From contig OZ038533.1 in the NCBI GenBank assembly GCA_964036665.1, positions 19,030,575 to 19,094,574 of the forward strand: a DNA stretch of 64,000 nucleotides. Direction: 5' to 3'. The DNA comes from Gordius sp. MW1. Lineage: Eukaryota; Nematomorpha; Gordioida; Gordea; Gordiidae. How positions within the stretch are numbered: position 1 is the stretch's first letter; every line of letters starts with the position of its first letter. The notes below the pieces were generated by a model that searched no databases, was not told the origin of the DNA, and saw nothing but the letters and a program-made list of their open reading frames with translations. Position numbers and translations under genes: made by a program. Of the stretch, positions 12,701 to 23,677 are shown one piece after another.

Positions 12701-15700
12701 GACTAAAACCGCAAGGTGGACCAAACAAAACCCAGCCGTTTTTACGGCACTACTTCTTCTTTTCTTCTTCTTCTTCATCGTTTTAAGGCCGTTTTCCAGG
12801 ATCTCCTGGGTTAGCCTGTTTTCCCCTATTGCATTTCCTCCATTTTATCCGATCATGCGAATCCTGTTTTGTCAGACCCATTGCGGCACTACTAAATAGC
12901 ACTTTTTCCATTTTTGACACAACTTTGATTTTGAATTTAATCACTGCGTAAAATTGATTGTACCACCTCAACCAAAATGATTTAGTAACCAAATCTATTT
13001 TTTTATAGCATAGTACTTTTTTAAATAAAAACAAGATTAATTCGTGAAACGCGTTAGCGTCCTTACTTTAAAAACTATTAACCCAAAAAGATTAAAATTT
13101 AGAAAAATTAGTTGCGAGTACAGCTAAAATCCCTTGCTAATAACCAACAATGCAAAAAAAACGTTTTAATTTGTCACCCATGCTTTTACAAATTTGTGTG
13201 TTTAAAGTAGAGATGCACCGATACCAAGTATCGGCATGGTATCGGCGCCGATACTTTGCTAGTATCGGCAATTACCAAGCCGATACCTTTTTCAATATGA
13301 AACTCAAAAAATAATATTTATAGTATCTCCTACCATTAAAAAATAGAGGACTTTTTAAATTTTTTGAAAATTGTTTCATTTGATTGGCTATAAATATTTC
13401 TTTACAATTGTTTTATTGTCAAAATTCTGATCTACCAAAATTTGGATGTGACTTAATTTATAATATTTAATTTGCATATATTTTTTAGTATAAAAATTTT
13501 TTTTATTATAAGTATCGGCATGGTATCGGTATCGGCAAAAAAATCTTAAGTATCGGCTGGTATCGGTATCGGCATAAAATAGTGGTATCGGTGCATCTCT
13601 AGTTTAAAGTGTTTGGCTTACATTTATTTTTCTTTTGATTTATAAATCTCACTACAAAAAACGAAACAAAAATTGAATCCTTTAAAAAATTCAAAAGGTT
13701 TTCTCAAAAATTCTATATTACATTTTTGGTACGTTATTGTCGATGCTACTACAGCTTTCTTTGCAGCAATAATCGTCTAGCATCAAAGTAGAACTTAAAG
13801 CAGGTTCAAATTATTTATGAAAAAGCATATTTCTAGGAAAACAGTGCAATCTTCGACAAAATGTAAAAATAATATTGAGAATAAAGTATAAAAAGATTCT
13901 TCTTAAACACAACCGCGCATACCTAATCAAATCAAAAATGACGTCCTCATTCCCAATTTCTACGGCTAAAAGGCAGATGGTAATGATCAAAGATTTGATA
14001 TTGTCCGGCCCATTATTAAGGCGTAAGGCGCTATCGTACAAGGCCGAATAAAAGAGAGCTCCGCTCTTGCGAGCGAATAAATTGTCCAAATGTGACGGTT
14101 TTTCTACCTGTCTCAAAAAAATTTATAAAACGACAATCATACCATCTACTGTACAAACAACTAGAGTTTTTAATGGTTAAAAAATTTATATGCACGAAAA
14201 CAAAGTTTCATATATAAGCGGAATACGTAAAAAAGACATGGTGGTTAAATACAAAGATCTATCTAAAATAGGCCAAGAGACGGCAAAGGATTTAAAGTTG
14301 TATCGTACAAAAAGAATCCCTAGTTGTTGCCTAAGTTGAAAGGACGCCAAACTTTTAGATTTCGGTGAGCGTTTTCCGATTTCTTTAAAAAAATTCATTT
14401 CCTATTTACCGAAGGAACCAGAGCACGAAGGCGACCTTTAACCCAAAGGCTTGACCAAAAAATCTTTGGTTTGTCTTTTGGTCATTGAGAAAAACGGATC
14501 AAAAAACCGTTGGCCTATTTATGTTTAGTCGACTAAAACCAAAGATCGACCGAACAAAACCCAGCCGTTTTTACAACACTAAATTACACGAATAACATAA
14601 AGCCTTATCAACCATTTTTAAAAAACTTTATAAAAAACGGCAGGTAGGAGGGTTGTTTTATTTAATGTTGGATCGACAAAATGACTATTTATTGGTGGTG
14701 CGGTCATTTAGTCCTTAATAATCAATTCCATTTCCCTCTACGCACGAATTTAATTAAGAAGGATTTACCGAATGATTTCCTCAGAGGGTCGATTGTTTAG
14801 ATAAATTGAGTAAGTGCCAAGTTTTAGTGAACATACTTGGCACCAGATGTTTAAAAATTCATCGAGTTACAAACTGCATTATTTAAGCTAAGCGAACACC
14901 GTCAGACTGAGTAATATGTTATATCACTACATTTAAAGTAGCTTGTTCAAGAAACTAATTGCGGACAAAAAATCTAGAACTGTCTGAGCGATAAAAAGAC
15001 CCTAAGTTGAAAATTCTTTAAAGATTTACTAATATCATAATTAAAAAAGAATGCTGATATTAATGCAAACTAAATTTATGATAATGATAACAGGCTTCAC
15101 CTAAAATAATCGTATTTAGGTGTCAGATCGACCCCAAAAACATAAAAAAAATGACGATCCATTTACTCTAAGTTGAGACCATGAGGCATTGTTAACGTCG
15201 TAATCAATCGGCTCCATCCTGATAAAAATTTCCAAATTGTCGTGTCTGTCCAGGAGGGTGTGCAAAATCTGTTGGACGAGTAGCCTGATACGGGCGTCTT
15301 GGACTATGGACATGCGGAGGAGGGGGATGAGAAATGCTGAGGGAAAGGTGGTGGAATATTGAATAGATTTGTACTTGGTAGCAACCTATAACATAATAGC
15401 AAGAGTGCCACAAAATTATCAATAACTTATTATCACGAATATAAACTTTTCCATCTACTTTTTGGCGTAAAAGCTATACCAGTGTTGTAAACACAGCTGG
15501 GTTTCGTTCGGTCGACCTTTGCTTTTAGTCGACTAAACATAAACAGACAAAGGTTTTCTGGTCAAAACTTGGGGCTATCAATGCTTACTCGACCAAAACC
15601 AAAGGTCGACCAAAAAAACCCAGCCGTTTTTACAACACTAAGTTATACTCCCGTTATTAAATGGCGTTGTTTATCGAAAGGGACAATTCAAAAAAAAACA

Positions 15701-18700
15701 AATTAACTATATAGCTGTCTCTCACTTGGTGGTCAGCTTCTTTAGAGATTTATTAAGGGGTGACGCTGGGCTGGCAGGGAGGGGTGGCTGCCCCTCTAAA
15801 TCCAAAAATCCTTTTAAATTTAACGTGATTATGGCTAAAATTATTTTTTCCCCTCTCTGAATCATTATTTCCCCCCCCCCTCTAAATCCAATCCTGGCTA
15901 CGCCCGTGCGTGTTGGAGATGTGTTATATTTTACATCCTTGGAAAGAAAGTGCCACTGAAATTACTGCGATTAAAAGAACTGTGATTAACATCATTTGGT
16001 GCTAGTTTTTGATTGCTATGCACTTTATGGACTCGTTTTTGGTTGTCCGTCCGTCCTGTCCAACTTGTAACTTTTCAATAGTTGTCGTGGAAACTTGTGA
16101 CCTATGCTTCTTTAAAAAACTTTTATTTTGCTTTCGCAAATAGACTAACTGATGATCGATAATTGGCTTTACTTTTTTCGCCCTCGCCCGAGCTTAAATT
16201 CCACTATATTATTTAATCATGTCAACGCGAGTGTATCTATATAATTTTAGTCTATAATGTTGTGGTTTTAATACTGCACAGATTTTAGGGAAAGGTAAAA
16301 ATTATGATAAATACCTTTAGCAAACTGTGTAGAACCATCATTTGAAGTCGCGTATTACCGCCTGCTTTGTGGATTTGCGGAGACTTTTGGCCGGGTGAGG
16401 TCAGTGCTTTGCTAGCCCTTCCGATTGAAGCCTTTTTTTCTGACGCCAAACCTCGGTCCGGGCTTACTTTTACCACGCCAGGGCCCGGGCTAGGTGCGAC
16501 CATTGGATATGTATCACCAGGTAGGTTTTGCGCTATGAAATAAGGAGATTTTGGATCGTTCTCCGAACCCGATAGCTCTTTAACGTCTCGCGTGCTCGAA
16601 CCTTCATCTTCTCTAATTTTACAGATTATGGGAATTAGATAACCTACAATTCACAACAAATTTTGGTGTGTATTGTTACAGGAAGACTAAACAAATTTCC
16701 AAAATAAAATATATAAAGATAATCAGTCGAGCACAAAAACAATAATGGAATTGGGCTCGGGGAAGGACCCATCAAAACGAACCCCACCCCCTTTGGGACT
16801 AAATACTTGATAAAGAAGAATAAATTCGAAAACCGCTGCATAATATTTCAAAAATGAATAACACCATTTAGCTAAATTACTAAATCACGAGGCTATCCCC
16901 GAAATTGGCACGAAAAATTTTGATACAATTTTTTAAGTATGTAGGATATTTTTCAAAAGTTTAAACAGAAAAAAAAATACCTGACCTCTACTTTAAATAT
17001 GATGATCAAAGAAGTTATATAATTGACTAAAGTTCCCTGGTTTTTTCTGGTCGACCTTGGTGGTGGTGGACAAAACATAAACTGACCAAAGGTTTTTAGC
17101 CTGTTTTTTTAGTCGACCTCCAACTTTGCTTACAATAAAGGAGGGTATCTGTAATAGTCTTTTGTATGCAAAAGTTTCTAACGTTTTATCTACCAATAAT
17201 ATAAAACGACAACAAAAAATAATTGAAATATAATTGAATGGATGGATTACGTGGGAGACGAAACGATAAGTTGCGGGCCTTCGGCTACGGGTTCTGTTAT
17301 AAATCTGCCTTTGCCATCTTGTCTCACATTCAATCCAACCGCTCCTTTCGTCACTATCAAACACAAATTCAAAATTTACATTCTTTTTCGATATAAAATT
17401 TGAAGAATCTACGATTTAAATATAACAAAAGAAACTACAGTTTAAACATATATATACATATACATAGCAATTAATAAATTTAAAATATTTTGTTGTATTG
17501 AGTAATATTTTTAAAATATAGTTGTCGAAAAGTATGAAAGATATAGGGGAGTTATAATATTAAACGCAGCTAAAATCAAAAAATGTTCAAGGAAACATAT
17601 GACATGAGAGCAGTCTATGATAATCTATGAAGTCTATGAACGCAACTAATGTAAAGCACTAAAAGTTACCAGTTTGTGGTTGTGGGAAGTTTTTGGGAAA
17701 GAAGATGTTAGATTTCTTGCGTTTGTCGAGACTAACGTTATCACCAGTGTTTGGCCCGGTCTGAACGCCCAAAAAATTGCAATAACCATCGTAGGGTTCG
17801 CCGTTTTGCAGCGGGACGGGTACTTGACTCATTATAAACATGAGAACTTCTATTTTTTGATAATCCGGTAGATTCGTAGCAAATTCTCCCATGGTATGAA
17901 TCAACGTCTCTTGAAATTCTTCTTCATCTTTCACCATATTCTATTATAATAACTACATTTTTTAAAGTACAAGGTCACTTTTTTCAACACGAACCCGACT
18001 TAAAAGCATTTTGAAATTTTGAACCCGAACCCGACTCGACATGAAAGCATTTTAAAAATTTTGAAGCCGGAACCGACCCGAGATGGGGTCGAGTTACCCA
18101 TGTAGGCATAACTTCTTAGTAAATCCCATGGATACTAACTTTAAATATAAATAGATGCTTGGGCGTACCTATGGGGTGCTAGGGACCTCTAAAATCAAAA
18201 ATCCTTTAAAATTTGATATAAGTTGGGTAAAATTTCGAAAAACTATCATTTTGCCCCCCCCCCTCCCTAAAGCAATATTGCCCCTTCCTCTAGATCCTAT
18301 CCTGGCTACATTGGATTTAGAGGAGGGGAAAATAATGATTTAGGGCGGGGCAGAAAAAAAATAATTTTTTGTAATTTTAGTCATAATTATATTTAATTTT
18401 TAAGAATTTTTCGATTTAGAGGGGGGCAGTCGCCCCTCCCTGCTCCCCCCCCCCTTGGCTAAGCCCATTAATAAAAACTTGAGTAAGACCATGAAACCTT
18501 ACTGGATCAGGACTGGACACGTCTACTGATCGTTTTAAGTCTTGCAACATTTTGTTGAACCATTGATGAATGGATGGGCCAATTGAGGAAACGGTGGCTA
18601 TGGTTATAATTTGGGATATGGCGCGCATAATATTCGTCCTAATTTTGCCGTCGTGCCTAATTTATATTCGTGCAATAAATTTGATATTGCGTATCAAATT

Positions 18701-20878
18701 TTATTAATTTCTAAACATCTTTATTGTTATAAAAGCTTTTCAAATAAAAATTTAATAACTCATAGATGTTTAATTTTCAATTTATTCTCCCAAAAAGAAA
18801 ATTCTTACTAGTGTTGTAAAAACGGGTGGGTTTTGTTTGGTCGACCTGTAGTTTTAGTCGACTAAACATAAACAAACCGAAGGTTTGACCCAAAAACCTA
18901 TGGTGTATTTATATATGTATGCGACTAAGAAAAGCCCTTTTGATAACACTAGTGCTTACGCGTGCTTGTCCAGATGGGCCAACATCATGTCTATAACCAA
19001 ATGGGTGTGTTGTGGCTTAACAGAATACATAATTATACGAAGCACTTGAACGGAAAATGTATTGGAGCCATCCCACAAGTTGTGAGAATCGAAATGAGTT
19101 AGCAACGGTTTCATCAGAGACTAAAAAATTTACTTGGAATTAGATTAAAATATTTGTCTGTCTCTAGCCAAGTTTCAAAGCATCTGTCCTCATAATTTTT
19201 GTCACACACTTTGCACTAAAATGATGAAAAATATTACACCTTTGACAAGCTAAAAGTGTACAATCTTTTGTTTGAATATGATTAAAGTTAAAGATATTTA
19301 AAACTATTACTCTGCTCGGTTTTAAATAATTACTTAAGGTAGAAATTTATTTACTATCTTAAACAAAATAATTTAGCCCCCAAACTTAATGCCCAGGCGA
19401 GATAGAAAAAGGTAGCTACTCTCTTCTTAAAACAAATTCAAATTCTCATATTTTAAAGAATGTTTTACAAAAATTTAAATTAAAAAATAATTATGTTTTA
19501 TAAACATTTATCTAAACAATGCTTTTAAGATAAAATAAGAGGCATCAGATGCCAAAAAATTGAACACATGTCAAATTCCTCAAAGCGTATATAACATGTA
19601 TGTACTTAACACAATATATACAGATTAAAAAAATATTTAAAACTTGATAGTTAGGAAATTCAAGATTTTATGGTTTAATTTTAATATTACAAAATATTAT
19701 CGAATAAGAATTAAAATGCAGAATAAATTAAACATCTCCTTGCCTAATGTCTTGAAATATAATATAATCATCTCGTGCCAGATGGAGCCAAATGTTTTCC
19801 ATAAAAGTAATAAAACATTCCAACAATTTTACAAATGCGTACTTTAAGAGTTCCGTAAGATGCTTTTGAAACCAATTCTCTCAAACACGACTCTGCTAAT
19901 TCATTTAACTTGTCTCGATGCTCTTTGGCAATATCATTAGAATTTGAGGCACCATTTGCAGCAGTACCTTGCTGACCTTCATTAGTAATTTCTAAAGCTG
20001 ATGGATCATGCATGTTAAACAACAAGGAGGGCACAATTTTTTTCATGTGCTCCAGTTCATATATATTGACCTTGTTTATAAAAATAAACGATGGAGTTAC
20101 AAATAAACATATTTAGTTAATTTTTGAATTTACAAAGCATATTTGGTAAATTGATCTGATAAATGTACCTGCAAATCGTCACTAACAGTTTTTCTAACGA
20201 CAGCATGGATTCCTCTCAATCCTGATTTCCTTATTTTTAGTCTAGCCCTTAGGTCAGGGGAATTGTTATGACACATAGATGCAAACTTACTGATGAAAAA
20301 GTCATACCTATTAATTTAATAAAAATTTGTAATTGAACACTATAAAAATTAAATTTTTCAAACCTTCGGTGATAAGATGGTGCATCCTCTTCAATATTTG
20401 CAAATTTAACAAATGAATTTGTGGCTAAGATATTCAAATCTGGTTCCTCGCATTCAAGTAACTTTTGGACCATTTTTAAAAAACTTTCAACAAAAAGATT
20501 TAATGTTTGGGCATGACATGCTACAAGCAATTGATCTAAAGCTTCCATAGCAATAAAAATATTTCCATATCGTTTCCTAGATACATCTCTTGTCAACCTT
20601 AATATATCAATATTTTGAATTATGAAAGCGTTAAGGATAATACACATTACAAAATTAAATGTATAGGCATAACGGTCAAGGAATATTATAGATTACTTTT
20701 TAGCTAGATATTCTCCAATTCTATCCAATTTTTCAGGCGAGGAGAGAGCAAAGAATGTAAGCTTTTCCATGTTATTTCTAACCAAGCCATCATTCGGATT
20801 AAGCGGAAAAATGTTGTCCACTAAGCGTTGATACCGCGGCTTAAATGGACCGCAACAAGTGCAACAGCTTTTCTTCAT
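6779..20878 (-). CDS. EFR3: EFR3 homolog (rolling blackout), PI4KIIIalpha plasma-membrane scaffold
   Basis: EFR3 anchors the PI4KIIIalpha-TTC7-FAM126 complex at the plasma membrane. Exons (5' to 3' on the minus strand): 20878-20697, 20597-20364, 20307-20169, 20070-19843, 19120-18960, 18638-18503, 17940-17745, 16601-16315, 15385-15167, 14401-14309, 14107-13923, 12432-12221, 11545-11042, 10381-10052, 7424-7346, 6917-6779. All phases match; the product is about 1107 aa against about 820 in human EFR3A. The Met start is followed by KKSCCTCCGPFKPRYQRLVD, the Cys-rich palmitoylated N-terminus of the family. Further anchors are AMEALDQLLVACHAQ, NSFVKFANIEED, PSYHRR, HMKKIVPSLLFNM, NLPDYQKIEVLMFIM, TRLQMMVLHSLL, LLDRHDN, QTAPFEEII and the terminal EMKFPRLIVY. 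Extra length comes from Ser/Pro-rich stretches in exons 8 and 12-14. The exon 7/8 junction and exon 10 are the least certain; exon 10 rests on frame and splice sites only. Confidence 0.9.
7346..7424 (-). other. EFR3: EFR3 penultimate exon (short, conserved)
   Basis: A 79-bp exon encoding KDARELKLKQLCEWYQTAPF then EEIITK, matching the family block that ends KAPFEEI. Listed separately because it is too short to appear as a long open frame; phase 1 in, phase 2 out, which joins exon 14 to the terminal exon. Confidence 0.85.
7507..7703. mobile_element. Palindromic TA-MITE, copy 3
   Basis: GTGTCGTGAAAACGGCTCGG at the left, CAAAACCCAGCCGATATTAT at the right; degenerate termini. EFR3 intron 14. Confidence 0.8.
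7757..7785. mobile_element. G/C-end MITE, terminal fragment
   Basis: CGGGCGTAGCCAGGATT only; the body is not recognisable after this point. Confidence 0.4.
8073..8250. mobile_element. Degenerate palindromic TA-MITE, copy 4, cut by the next element
   Basis: TAGTGTTAAAAAAGACATGG at the left and CAAAACCAGTCTTTTTACAT at the right; inner words TTTTGGTC and GGTTGACTAAACAAAACC are kept. Its right end is where the TTAA element begins. Confidence 0.65.
8254..9687. mobile_element. 1434-bp DNA element with TTAA target sites (piggyBac- or Kolobok-like, non-autonomous)
   Basis: Perfect 17-bp inverted ends CACTCCGTCGGTCGGGT, each bordered by TTAA (8250-8253 and 9688-9691). TTAA is the target of piggyBac and Kolobok elements. 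No transposase reading frame is visible; the interior is AT-rich with GGGGTCATTATGACCCC-type palindromic words near the right end. EFR3 intron 14. Confidence 0.85.
9755..9910. mobile_element. G/C-end MITE, 3'-truncated copy
   Basis: ATGGGCGTAGCCAGAATTGG, a poly-G run, then the AT body and GGGGAGGGGGCGCAGTCG; the right terminus is missing. Confidence 0.7.
10825..11008. mobile_element. Palindromic TA-MITE, copy 5
   Basis: TAGTGTTGTAAAAAGGGCTG at the left, TTTTTTACAACACTA at the right. It ends 33 bp from the donor-side edge of EFR3 exon 13. Confidence 0.85.
12548..12752. mobile_element. Palindromic TA-MITE, copy 6
   Basis: TAGTGTTGTAAAAATGATTG at the left, CAGCCGTTTTTACGGCACTA at the right; TA on both sides. 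EFR3 intron 11. A TTC/TCT-rich microsatellite follows (12753-12780). Confidence 0.88.
13208..13601. mobile_element. 394-bp hAT MITE with exact 8-bp target duplication
   Basis: Inverted termini TAGAGATGCACCGATACCA, with many internal GTATCGGC/GCCGATAC words, flanked by GTTTAAAG at 13200-13207 and 13602-13609. The GCACCGATACC terminus is typical of hAT MITEs seen in many animals (recall). EFR3 intron 11. Confidence 0.9.
14190..14285. repeat. Unclassified repeat shared with 61638-61712
   Basis: About 90 bp in EFR3 intron 10 closely matching part of MTHFD1 intron 21 (AAACAAAGTT then CATATATAAGCG then ATACAAAGATCTAT). Two copies in this window only; no termini seen. Confidence 0.6.
14431..14581. 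mobile_element. Palindromic TA-MITE, copy 7, left end missing
   Basis: Begins inside the arm at GCGACCTTTA and ends CAGCCGTTTTTACAACACTA. It begins 30 bp upstream of the EFR3 exon 10 acceptor. Confidence 0.8.
15481..15640. mobile_element. Palindromic TA-MITE, copy 8
   Basis: AGTGTTGTAAACACAGCTGG at the left, CAGCCGTTTTTACAACACTA at the right; a short form, 160 bp. EFR3 intron 8. Confidence 0.88.
15760..15908. mobile_element. G/C-end MITE copy
   Basis: GACGCTGGGCTGGCAGGGAG at the left with GGCTGCCCCTCTAAATCC inside, and CTGGCTACGCCCGTG at the right after a long C run. EFR3 intron 8. Confidence 0.75.
16010..16215. repeat. GCTATGCAATTTATGGGCTC-family repeat
   Basis: Begins TTGCTATGCACTTTATGGAC followed by CGTTTTTGGTTGTCCGTCCG, then CAACTTGTAACTTTTCAATA and GCTTTACTTTTTTCGCCCTC. 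Same layout at 24385-24600 and, reversed, at 50838-51090. Confidence 0.65.
17036..17120. mobile_element. Palindromic TA-MITE, fragment (copy 9)
   Basis: One arm only: TTTTCTGGTCGACCTTGG through AGTCGACCTCC; termini lost. EFR3 intron 7. Confidence 0.6.
17970..18110. repeat. CCCGAACCCGA-type repeat fragment
   Basis: Iterated GAACCCGAACCCGAC separated by AAAGCATTTT words. The same words in reverse appear at 29930-30090 and 53965-54040, and fill the ends of the hAT element 38444-39197, so these are probably remnants of related elements. Confidence 0.5.
18156..18470. mobile_element. Two G/C-end MITE copies head to head
   Basis: First copy 18156-18309 (TTGGGCGTACCTATGGGG to CCTATCCTGGCTACA); second copy begins at once at 18310 (TTGGATTTAGAGGAGGGG) and ends CCCCTTGGCTAAGCCCAT at about 18470. 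They form an inverted pair. The second stops about 30 bp from the EFR3 exon 6 donor. Confidence 0.7.
18809..18951. mobile_element. Palindromic TA-MITE, copy 10, abutting an EFR3 splice donor
   Basis: TAGTGTTGTAAAAACGGGTG at the left and GCCCTTTTGATAACACTA at the right, a shortened copy. On the minus strand the EFR3 exon 5 donor reads GTAAGC and the MITE starts six bases further on. Confidence 0.85.
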
Positions 20879-20904
20879 CTTAAGTCCAAATAAAGATCAA
20901 TAAA

Positions 20905-20928
20905 CAGCTGTTTTCTTCGTCACAGCTG
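20905..20928. promoter_or_regulatory. Paired CAGCTG E-box-like sites upstream of EFR3
   Basis: Two CAGCTG palindromes 18 bp apart (20905-20910 and 20923-20928), 27-50 bp upstream of the EFR3 start codon. CAGCTG is a bHLH recognition core. A role in EFR3 transcription is inference from position only. Confidence 0.3.
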
Positions 20929-20953
20929 ATCTATAAAATTTAATGGTGGCCCG

Positions 20954-21111
20954 TCAATTCGCCCGAAAACAATCTCGCCAAAAATAATGTCCCCAGCTAA
21001 AAAATGTCCCCAAATTTGTGATTGGTTAATGGGTTAGGGTTAATAAGCTTGGGGACCTTTTTTTAGCTGGGGGACATTATTTTTCGGCGAGATTGTTTTC
21101 GGCGAGTTGAT
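20954..21111. mobile_element. 158-bp inverted-repeat element upstream of EFR3
   Basis: Left arm TCAATTCGCCCGAAAACAAT and right arm CGGCGAGATTGTTTTCGGCG are inverted copies extending about 60 bp (GACATTATTTTT and the AGCTGGGG word). The loop holds GGGTTAGGGTTAA. No target duplication recognised. It starts 76 bp upstream of the EFR3 ATG. Confidence 0.75.
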
Positions 21112-21465
21112 AGGGCACCAAATTTAATGAATTCCCTTTGACTTGCCGCATACATTCGTCTCTCTTTGCCATCTAAAATTACAAGCCGAATGCTTATGTA
21201 CTTTCTTAAACTAAACCTGATGGATATAAGATTACTCTCAAAGTCATAGCTAGATTTCCCTTTGGTGAAGGGGGGGGGGACTTTTTTATCTACTAGTGGG
21301 GAGTGGTGCAAAGCGACTGAAATTCTTTCCCCATAGCTTTTTGTGTAGTCAGCTATTCCTTTGTGATTATTTTTAAAGACTCGCTTAAGCTTGTATTTTT
21401 TAACTCTATATCAATGTTAGTTAAAATTTTAGATCTTGGCCCTACATTTTCATTCGACTTACACA

Positions 21466-22790
21466 CAGGGTTTCTTTCAGGGGCGAGCCCGGGTGAGTAT
21501 TACCCCCCCCCCCCCCGGGCAATTTCAAATACTTCCCCGGAGAGTTATTGAAGGAAGCATGAACACAAGTTCCATCATGAAGTCATAAATTATATTAATA
21601 GGCTAAAATTGAAATAAATTATTTTAATTTGTCAATAAAAAAATATAAAATTGGCGAAATTAAATTTTTTTTACAATTCAGGTGGAAATCATTCATAGAC
21701 ATCATTTTTTAACATCTTTGAACCCTAATTTACAATCTTGAAAGTTACAAATTATCTTTAATTAAAAAATATCAATAGTAAATAAACATAAATAAATGCT
21801 TTTAGAATTATTAAATCACTATCCTACTTATAAACTTAAAAAGAATTTATTATTAATAATAGATTCTATTTTATGTTTTTTATTGATATAATATGCTTAT
21901 TTTGAATTGCAGATGTCTGGTAAATATAAAAGGACTCTTTTACACTACTTTAGTAAAAAAGAAAAGCCTAATAAAAAAGATGGTAAATATGATTTAATTT
22001 GGAATAATTTTAATTATATATGGGTATTTGTGTTTATATAATATAAGACATGAATATGTTTGTTTGTAATAGGTAAAGATGGGACTGAATGAAAAAAAAC
22101 TCTTGTTTTATCCCTTACTATGGGAAATTATGTTAATTATTTTTAAGCATTAGATATTTTAAATATATATATAAGTTAAAGGCAGATATTATTCTGCTTC
22201 CAGCAGTGAAATTCACATGAACTCTGAGAGGGGCAAGAAAAATTTTGGTTTTAATATAGAAGTATTATATATATTTTCATATTTTAGGTCAAGATGAAGA
22301 TTGTAATTCTGCTGGAGTGGGGAAAACTGTCTCTTCTTTTTCTTATGATAAAAATGCTGGTAATTAAAATTATGCAAGTTGCTTTTATTTTATTAATATG
22401 TATTATAAAGATGAGCGTATTGGCAGCTCTACTAATTGCTCAGTCTCTGAAAGTGAAAAACATGGGCAAAATTTAAAACTTAAACCATCATATAAATTTA
22501 TGCTTTCATGGACATCTAAATACAAATGGCTAATTTTTGTTGAAGCATTAGGTGGGGCTTTATGCTCTGTCTGTTCTCTTTACAACATACTTTCTTAAAA
22601 GAACACTTGCCCGCTAAAATATTACTTGTATTTATTTAATGATTATGCGTGTATGTATCTATTTATATATCACTTATATCACCAATAAAAATCAGTAAAT
22701 ATTTTACAAAATGGTTTAGAAATTAAAAAAAATTTTACTTCCCCGGAATTAAAAATACCCTCCGGAGCATTTTTTCAGAAAGAAACCCTG
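21466..22790 (+). mobile_element. 1325-bp hAT element with a remnant transposase N-terminus
   Basis: Termini CAGGGTTTCTTTC and its complement, with an exact 8-bp duplication CTTACACA (21458-21465, 22791-22798). Inside, on the plus strand, lie three exon-like pieces: about 21913-21981 (MSGKYKRTLLHYFSKKEKPN), about 22289-22361 (QDEDCNSAGVGKTVSSFSYD) and about 22411-22599 (KPSYKFMLSWTSKYKWLIFV then ALCSVCSLY). The last matches the TTF-type zinc-finger start of hAT transposases of the ZMYM/DUF4371 group (WxxKYKWL ... CxxC). The catalytic domain is absent, so it cannot be autonomous. The ends also carry CCCCGG/CCCGGG-rich blocks. Confidence 0.88.
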
Positions 22791-23117
22791 CTTACACATG
22801 AACAAGCGAAATCATTGCAACGGACCTCTTTAGATCAATCAACCCGCTTTACTAATATTTAAAAACCGGGACCTAATCAAAACCCATTATAACAAATGAT
22901 CTGGGCCCAGCCCTCTAATTTTTTACAAAGCCTCAGCCTGTATACAAAAATTTTATTTTACTTCTTTTTATAATCGTATTAAAATTTTTAAACAATCTAT
23001 ATATGTCACAAATATTAACAATAACAATTAGTACCTATCTAAATATCAATTTTTTAAGCTAATAAATGTTTAAAAATCATGGTGTATAATACAGACTGAA
23101 ATATATTAAATTAAAGG

Positions 23118-23270
23118 GCAGGCATAGAGCCATAGTCACAAATTGTAATGGGTTTTACAATTTCAGTGGGGATTTTCTGCTTATATAGAAACATTCTTTT
23201 CGCGCGTAATGGAGGTGAATTTCTTTTATTTTTTTAAGAAATTGGTCCCTCGGGACTAGTGATGATCAAA
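23118..23270 (-). mobile_element. Retroelement fragment related to 3330-3746
   Basis: Shares GTAATGGAGGT and the CCCTCGGGAC block with the longer copy at 3433-3485. Broken, old, short. Confidence 0.5.
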
Positions 23271-23519
23271 GCACAGGCTGGGTTTTCCCGAGGTAAGGAT
23301 ATGTTTTATTATATGTATTTAGTATATTTGTCTTTAAGGACAAAATATAAAAAATGAGTTATAAACAAAATTAGTTTATTCCCATCCTTTTAAATTTAAA
23401 GATTTCCCAGCCGATTTTACAAGTTCTAGCTTAGTTACTTTATTACATAAGGTTTTTTATACAAATAAATAATTCTTAAGCAATGTCGACTTGTTTTTAT
23501 TAATGCGGACCGGATGCGG

Positions 23520-23677
23520 TGTTGTATAAACGCTGGGTTTTGATTGGTCGACCTTTGGGTTTAGTCGACTTTACAAGGCAGACCAAATGTTTTTAGTCTG
23601 TTTTTCTTCAAACTTTTGGTCTGTGTTTAGTGGACTAACAAAGGTCGACCAAGCCAAACCCAGCCGGTTTTACACTA
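23520..23677. mobile_element. Palindromic TA-MITE, copy 11
   Basis: GTTGTATAAACGCTGGGTTT at the left, CAGCCGGTTTTACACTA at the right. Between EFR3 and VAMP. Confidence 0.83.
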
